From contig JADQBA010000004.1 in the NCBI GenBank assembly GCA_016903675.1, positions 62,001 to 126,000 on the forward strand: 64,000 nucleotides of DNA. The letters are read 5' to 3'. How positions within the stretch are numbered: the stretch's first letter is position 1; each line of letters begins with the position of its first letter. Of the stretch, positions 60,226-64,000 are shown piece after piece. Position numbers and translations under genes: made by a program. The stretch comes from Stigonema ocellatum SAG 48.90 = DSM 106950 (GTDB taxonomy: Bacteria; Cyanobacteriota; Cyanobacteriia; Cyanobacteriales; Nostocaceae). A model generated the notes under the pieces. It was given only the letters and a program-made list of their open reading frames with translations. It did no database searches and was not told where the DNA came from.

Positions 60226-62871
60226 CTAGCCGAGTAGGGATGCGTGCAACTCGGTTCGGGCGCTTTCTAAGGCTTCTGGCAATTTACTGGCGTCGCGTCC
60301 ACCTGCTTGGGCGAGGTTTGGTCGTCCACCGCCGCCACCACCACAGATTTTTGCTATATTACCAATAAATTTACCAGCTTGCAAGCCTTTTTTGTTCACC
60401 TCTGGACTGAAAGCGGCAACTAAGCTTACTTTTCCTTCTTCGGGTACGGAACCTACTACTACTGCACTACTGTTTCCAAGTTTTTGCAGTAGGCGTTCTG
60501 CTACAGTTTTCAGGGATTCTGGGTCAACGTCTTCCATTTGGGCAACGAGAATTTTATAGTCACCTACAGATTCTACTGTTTGTAGCAGGGTGTCAGATTT
60601 GGCGATCGCTAGCTGTGCTTTAAAGGTTTCTAGCTGCTTTTCGGTGGTTTTGAGTTCGTTTTGCACGCTGGTAATGCGTTCAAGTAGTTCTTCGGGTTTT
60701 ACTTTAAAGCGATCGCTTAATTCCCTGACTATGCGATCGCGGACATTGAGGTAATCTAAGACAGATGGACCCGAAACGGCTTCTATTCGCCGCACTCCTG
60801 ATGCAATACCAGTTTCTGAGATGATTTTGAATACGCCGATTTCCGCAGTATTACTGACGTGGGTGCCCCCGCAGAGTTCCATTGATACACCAGGGAAGTC
60901 AATGACCCGGACTTCTTCGCCGTATTTTTCTCCAAACATGGCGGTAGCACCCAAGGCTTTTGCCTCTGCTATAGGCAGTATTTCTATTCTAGCAGAATGT
61001 GCCTCAGCTATCCAACTATTTACCTGTTCTTCAACTTTTTCTAATTCTTCTGCTGTGAGAGGACGCGGACAGTTAATGTCAAAACGCAACCTGTCGTAGG
61101 CTACGAGGGAACCTGCTTGGGATATGGAGTCATCGACAATTTTTTTCAATGCTGCTTGCAGCAGGTGAGTTGCAGTATGGTTTGCTTGGAGGCGACGACG
61201 ACAAGCCTGATTAATTTGCGCCATCACGGTATCCCCCGTCCGGATTATACCGCGTTCGATGCGTCCGAAGTGGACAAAGAAATTAGATTCTTTCTTCACG
61301 TCATGAATTGTGGCTAGGATGCCATCGCCATGAAGTTGTCCGCGATCGCCTATTTGTCCACCCGACTCAGCATAGAATGGGGTTTTGTCGAGGACAATTT
61401 GCACCTCTGTCCCGGCTTCTGCTTCTTCTTGTGCAACGCCTCCCACTAATAGAACTTCGACTTTAGCAGTAGCTACAGGTTGGGTGTAGCCCAAAAAATC
61501 CGTCACTTGGATATGTTCAGCTAGCTTGTCGAGGGTACTTTGTACGGTTAAATCGATAGTTTCGTGTGCCTGCTGGGCGCGTTCTACCTGATGACGCATT
61601 TCCACATTGAACCCAGCCTCATCGACTGTGAGGTTATTTTCGGCAGCTATTTCTTGGGTTAGTTCTAGGGGGAACCCGTAGGTGTCGTAAAGAGTAAAGG
61701 CACTTTCACCGCTTATTTGGGTTTGCTTTTGCTGCTGCAACTGGTGAATAATTTCCTCCAGCAGTTTCTCTCCGCGTTCGAGGGTTTTGAGGAAGCGGGT
61801 TTCTTCCTGTTGTAATTCAGCTTTAATTGCGTTTTCTCTTTGGCGGACGTTGGGATAAGCTGCTTCGGAAAGGGCGATGGCTGTCTCGGCTACAAGGGTT
61901 GTAAATTCTCCTGAAATACCAATTAATCGCCCATGACGGACTACCCGCCGAATGAGACGACGCAAGACATAACCTCGTCCTACGTTTGAGGCGCGGATTT
62001 CATCGGCTATCATGTGGATGACGGCACGAATATGATCGCCAATAACTTTTAGGGAAACTTTAGTTTTCTCGTCACTGGTGGTGTAGTCAATACCAGCAAT
62101 TTCTGCTGCTTTTTGAATGATGGGGAAAATTAAATCGGTTTCGTAGTTGTTGGGGACTTTCTGGAGGATTTGCGCCATTCTCTCCAAACCCATCCCAGTG
62201 TCGATATTCTTATTTGCCAACGGTGTCAAGTTACCCTCGGCATCCCTGTTATATTGCATGAAGACGAGGTTATAAAACTCGATAAACCGGGTGTCGTCTT
62301 CTAAATCTATGTTGTCGTCGCCGCGTTCGGGGTGGAAGTCGTAATATATTTCTGAACAGGGACCACACGGACCAGTGGGACCAGCTGCCCAAAAATTGTC
62401 TTCTCCCATGCGCTTAATTCTAGCTTCGGGAAAGCCAATTTGATCGCGCCAGATGGCAAAGGCTTCGTCGTCTTCGTGGAAGACGCTGACAACGAGGTGT
62501 TCTGGGGGTAAATTAAAGACGGTGGTGGACAGTTCCCAACCCCAGGCGATGGCTTGTTCTTTGAAATAATCCCCAAAACTGAAGTTACCCAGCATTTCAA
62601 AAAACGTCTGATGCCGTTTGGTACGTCCGACGTTTTCGATGTCGTTGGTACGGATACATTTTTGAGAAGTAGTCGCACGCGGGAATTGTGGTGTACGCTG
62701 TCCTAGGAAGATAGGTTTAAATGGTACCATCCCCGCGATCGTCAGCAGTACGGTCGGGTCTTCTGGCACAAGAGTTGCACTTGGGAGAATTTGGTGTCCC
62801 CGTTGGGCGTAGAAGTCGAGGAATAAGGCACGAATTTCGTTACCGCTGAGGTACTGGGGATAAAAAGACAT
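60226..62871 (-). CDS. alaS: Alanyl-tRNA synthetase
   Basis: 881 residues from the ATG at 62871 (MSFYPQYLSGNEIRALFLDF); the 22 codons upstream are unlike the family. Class II core with TIAGMVPFKPIFLGQ, GRGYVLRRLIRRVVRHGRLI; editing domain Zn ligands in NHTATHLLQAALK and CGGTHVSNTAEIG; C-Ala domain ending with GGGGGGRPNLAQAGG. Attaches Ala to tRNA-Ala. Full length and apparently intact. Confidence 0.98.
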   Translation of the reverse strand: MSFYPQYLSGNEIRALFLDFYAQRGHQILPSATLVPEDPTVLLTIAGMVPFKPIFLGQRTPQFPRATTSQKCIRTNDIENVGRTKRHQTFFEMLGNFSFGDYFKEQAIAWGWELSTTVFNLPPEHLVVSVFHEDDEAFAIWRDQIGFPEARIKRMGEDNFWAAGPTGPCGPCSEIYYDFHPERGDDNIDLEDDTRFIEFYNLVFMQYNRDAEGNLTPLANKNIDTGMGLERMAQILQKVPNNYETDLIFPIIQKAAEIAGIDYTTSDEKTKVSLKVIGDHIRAVIHMIADEIRASNVGRGYVLRRLIRRVVRHGRLIGISGEFTTLVAETAIALSEAAYPNVRQRENAIKAELQQEETRFLKTLERGEKLLEEIIHQLQQQKQTQISGESAFTLYDTYGFPLELTQEIAAENNLTVDEAGFNVEMRHQVERAQQAHETIDLTVQSTLDKLAEHIQVTDFLGYTQPVATAKVEVLLVGGVAQEEAEAGTEVQIVLDKTPFYAESGGQIGDRGQLHGDGILATIHDVKKESNFFVHFGRIERGIIRTGDTVMAQINQACRRRLQANHTATHLLQAALKKIVDDSISQAGSLVAYDRLRFDINCPRPLTAEELEKVEEQVNSWIAEAHSARIEILPIAEAKALGATAMFGEKYGEEVRVIDFPGVSMELCGGTHVSNTAEIGVFKIISETGIASGVRRIEAVSGPSVLDYLNVRDRIVRELSDRFKVKPEELLERITSVQNELKTTEKQLETFKAQLAIAKSDTLLQTVESVGDYKILVAQMEDVDPESLKTVAERLLQKLGNSSAVVVGSVPEEGKVSLVAAFSPEVNKKGLQAGKFIGNIAKICGGGGGGRPNLAQAGGRDASKLPEALESARTELHASLLG

Positions 62872-63500
62872 AGTGTTTACAAACGTAGTTTCAATAACTC
62901 GGGATTGGGGAAAGAACAAAAATTCCTTCTCAGTCACCAGACAAAGTATGCCGCACAGAAGGACAATTCTGCCACTGGCACATACGCCGTTTCAAAAGCG
63001 ATCGCCTAGTGGATACTAAGTTTGTTTGCGTTACCGGTTGTTAGTACTATTTTTGCATTTTGTTTCAGGTTGCAACTACGCATCAGGTTGTAGAAACCCG
63101 GTTTCTACAGGACTATGTCCTTGCAAGATCAGAGATTTCTCTCAAGAAACACAGGGGTGTAGGGGTGTAGGGGTGTGAGGGTGTAGGGGTGTAGGGGGAA
63201 GAGGGGACGAGGGAAAGAGGGGGAATGGGGGTGTTTGTTCCATTCATAACGGGCGGCGCACCACCCCCCACGAATCAAAGAAATACTGTCTTTCCGCCTA
63301 CACCCCTACACCCTCACACCCCTACACCCCTGTGTTTCTTGAGAGAAACCTGGTTTCTTTACGTAAGCTCTAGACTACCAACCTTAGCAAATAAACCCAC
63401 CGCTGGAGTGATTTTGTAGTGGCACAATTGTCTAACTGTTGAAAGATGCGCGAGGCTGCTACCAATCATTATAATGATATTCTACGTACCGAGGTAACAT
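62872..63500. other. Gene-free stretch with a large inverted low-complexity repeat
   Basis: 63136-63202 and 63297-63352 are inverted arms: TTTCTCTCAAGAAACACAGG followed by GGTGTAGGGGTGTAGG-type units, and the reverse complement ending GTGTTTCTTGAGAGAAACC. The left arm has one more 10-bp unit. A GAAACCCGGTTTC palindrome lies at 63093-63105. The CC-rich middle contains no gene. Confidence 0.65.
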
Positions 63501-63704
63501 ATGGCATTGAAATTGAACGTTCCCGACATAGCCTGCGATCGTTGTGCAGCAAAGATTTCCGAATCTATCCATGTAGTGGAAGCCGATGCCAATGTAGATG
63601 TGGATGTCAAAGCTAAAACAGTTACCGTGGAAGCCGAATCCTCTGAAGAGTCAATAAAACAGGCAATTGTTGCTGCTGGATACCATATTGAAGGTTATCA
63701 ATAA
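63501..63704 (+). CDS. Heavy-metal-associated (HMA) domain protein
   Basis: 67 residues with GAGGTAA before the ATG. Ferredoxin-like HMA fold with the metal motif IACDRCAAKI (CxxC; the consensus Met is replaced by Ile), VDVKAKTVTVE and AIVAAGYHIEGY. It has the size of a CopZ/Atx1-like copper chaperone that delivers metal to a P1B ATPase or thylakoid copper proteins. No transporter gene is next to it in the window. Confidence 0.88.
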   Translation: MALKLNVPDIACDRCAAKISESIHVVEADANVDVDVKAKTVTVEAESSEESIKQAIVAAGYHIEGYQ

Positions 63705-63810
63705 TTTTGGCGCTTATACTGAATTCCGTGTAGCATAATATTGCAACAATTGCTACAAACCTTTCTTTCCCTGTCCCTAGTGGTTCGCCCACATTAATTT
63801 TGATGGGTTC

Positions 63811-63864
63811 GTAGTGAGGACTTTAGTCCTCAAAAATACCAGGACTAAAGTCCTCACTACGAAC
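63811..63864. repeat. REP-like palindrome GTAGTGAGGACTTTAGTCCT
   Basis: Arms as at 5190-5244, with the outer TTTTGATGGGTTC flank. It lies between the HMA gene and the partial minus-strand gene, at both 3' ends. Confidence 0.8.
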
Positions 63865-63898
63865 AAATCATTGTATTATAAGTAAATAAATTTACTTA

Positions 63899-64000
63899 TT
63901 ATCCACGTTCAGGTGTGAAATCTTCGCAATAACCCGAGTCAAAAGGATGCCAAGACGGTACGTAAGGTTGAAAGTTATTTTTTGAGGCAAGGAAGGGGAG
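63899..64000 (-). CDS. C-terminal end of an unidentified protein (partial)
   Basis: The minus strand is open from the window edge to a TAA at 63899: LPFLASKNNFQPYVPSWHPF then DSGYCEDFTPERG. It has natural protein composition and a plausible C-terminus before a REP palindrome. Too short to place in a family; the rest lies right of the window. Confidence 0.45.
   Translation of the reverse strand, partial: LPFLASKNNFQPYVPSWHPFDSGYCEDFTPERG

Noticed and set aside
63225..63419. 64-aa Pro-rich ORF before the HMA gene
   Set aside because: It is translated from the CCCCTACACC tandem repeats and has no independent support.

Overview
The window comes from a cyanobacterium, probably a filamentous one with a large, repeat-rich genome. 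The evidence is psaM (photosystem I), a bacteriophytochrome, heme oxygenase next to hemN, many GCGATCGC (HIP1) octamers, Nif11-type RiPP precursors and dense palindromic/MITE-like repeats. No rRNA, tRNA or CRISPR array was recognised by eye.

Region 1-4610 (all minus strand) is the most interesting part: a ribosomal-peptide (RiPP) operon read right to left. It holds a Nif11-leader precursor whose core carries two Leu-Tyr-Gly motifs, a small KGG-leader precursor, a ferritin-like di-iron protein, a radical SAM/SPASM maturase, a 64-residue small protein, a third GG-type precursor, a Cys-rich protein and a second Nif11 precursor that runs off the left edge. X-Y-G core motifs with a Nif11 leader and a radical SAM/SPASM enzyme are the hallmark of splicease (PlpX/PcpX-like) systems that excise a tyrosine-derived unit to leave a keto-beta-amino acid. 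A broken copy of the Cys-rich gene upstream of the first Nif11 gene shows that a [Cys-rich + Nif11] cassette was duplicated.

Region 5.2-8 kb is debris: an MscS-type channel interrupted by an in-frame TGA, a second MscS fragment joined to a porin fragment, and a truncated Gly/Ala-rich ORF. Pgk and a Usp protein follow. Region 11-14 kb holds two toxin-antitoxin pairs (DUF433/DUF5615 and BrnT/BrnA) and a 5'-truncated McrC nuclease. Region 14-19.5 kb carries housekeeping genes: an FGGY sugar kinase divergent from psaM, a glycosyltransferase, dprA and nudC. Region 20.8-26 kb holds an envelope protein and an overlapping bacteriophytochrome kinase/GGDEF response regulator pair. Region 26.4-31 kb is a redox group: one SDR and three different aldo/keto reductases, the last with a Tat signal.

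Region 31-36 kb is accessory: an AT-rich pair of unknown membrane proteins, an XRE-type regulator, a CHAT-type N-terminal scrap, a GAF fragment and a hexapeptide acyltransferase. Region 36.5-48.5 kb has a ClC-CBS-Usp fusion, scraps (histidine kinase, cyanase, SDR), small secreted proteins, a NERD-helicase, an NAD(P)-binding protein whose 3' end runs into a MITE, a glycosyltransferase, a large membrane protein and arfB. Region 49.5-51.7 kb is the heme oxygenase/hemN pair. Region 52.7-56.5 kb is a tandem array of three DUF4360-type secreted paralogues with duplicated flanks. A split MBL-fold gene, a GH65 phosphorylase, alaS, an HMA-domain protein and a partial gene end the window.

The recurring theme is gene fragmentation by short non-autonomous repeats. 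At least seven families with terminal inverted repeats are visible, some of them nested, or lying at gene ends and at the breakpoints of broken genes.
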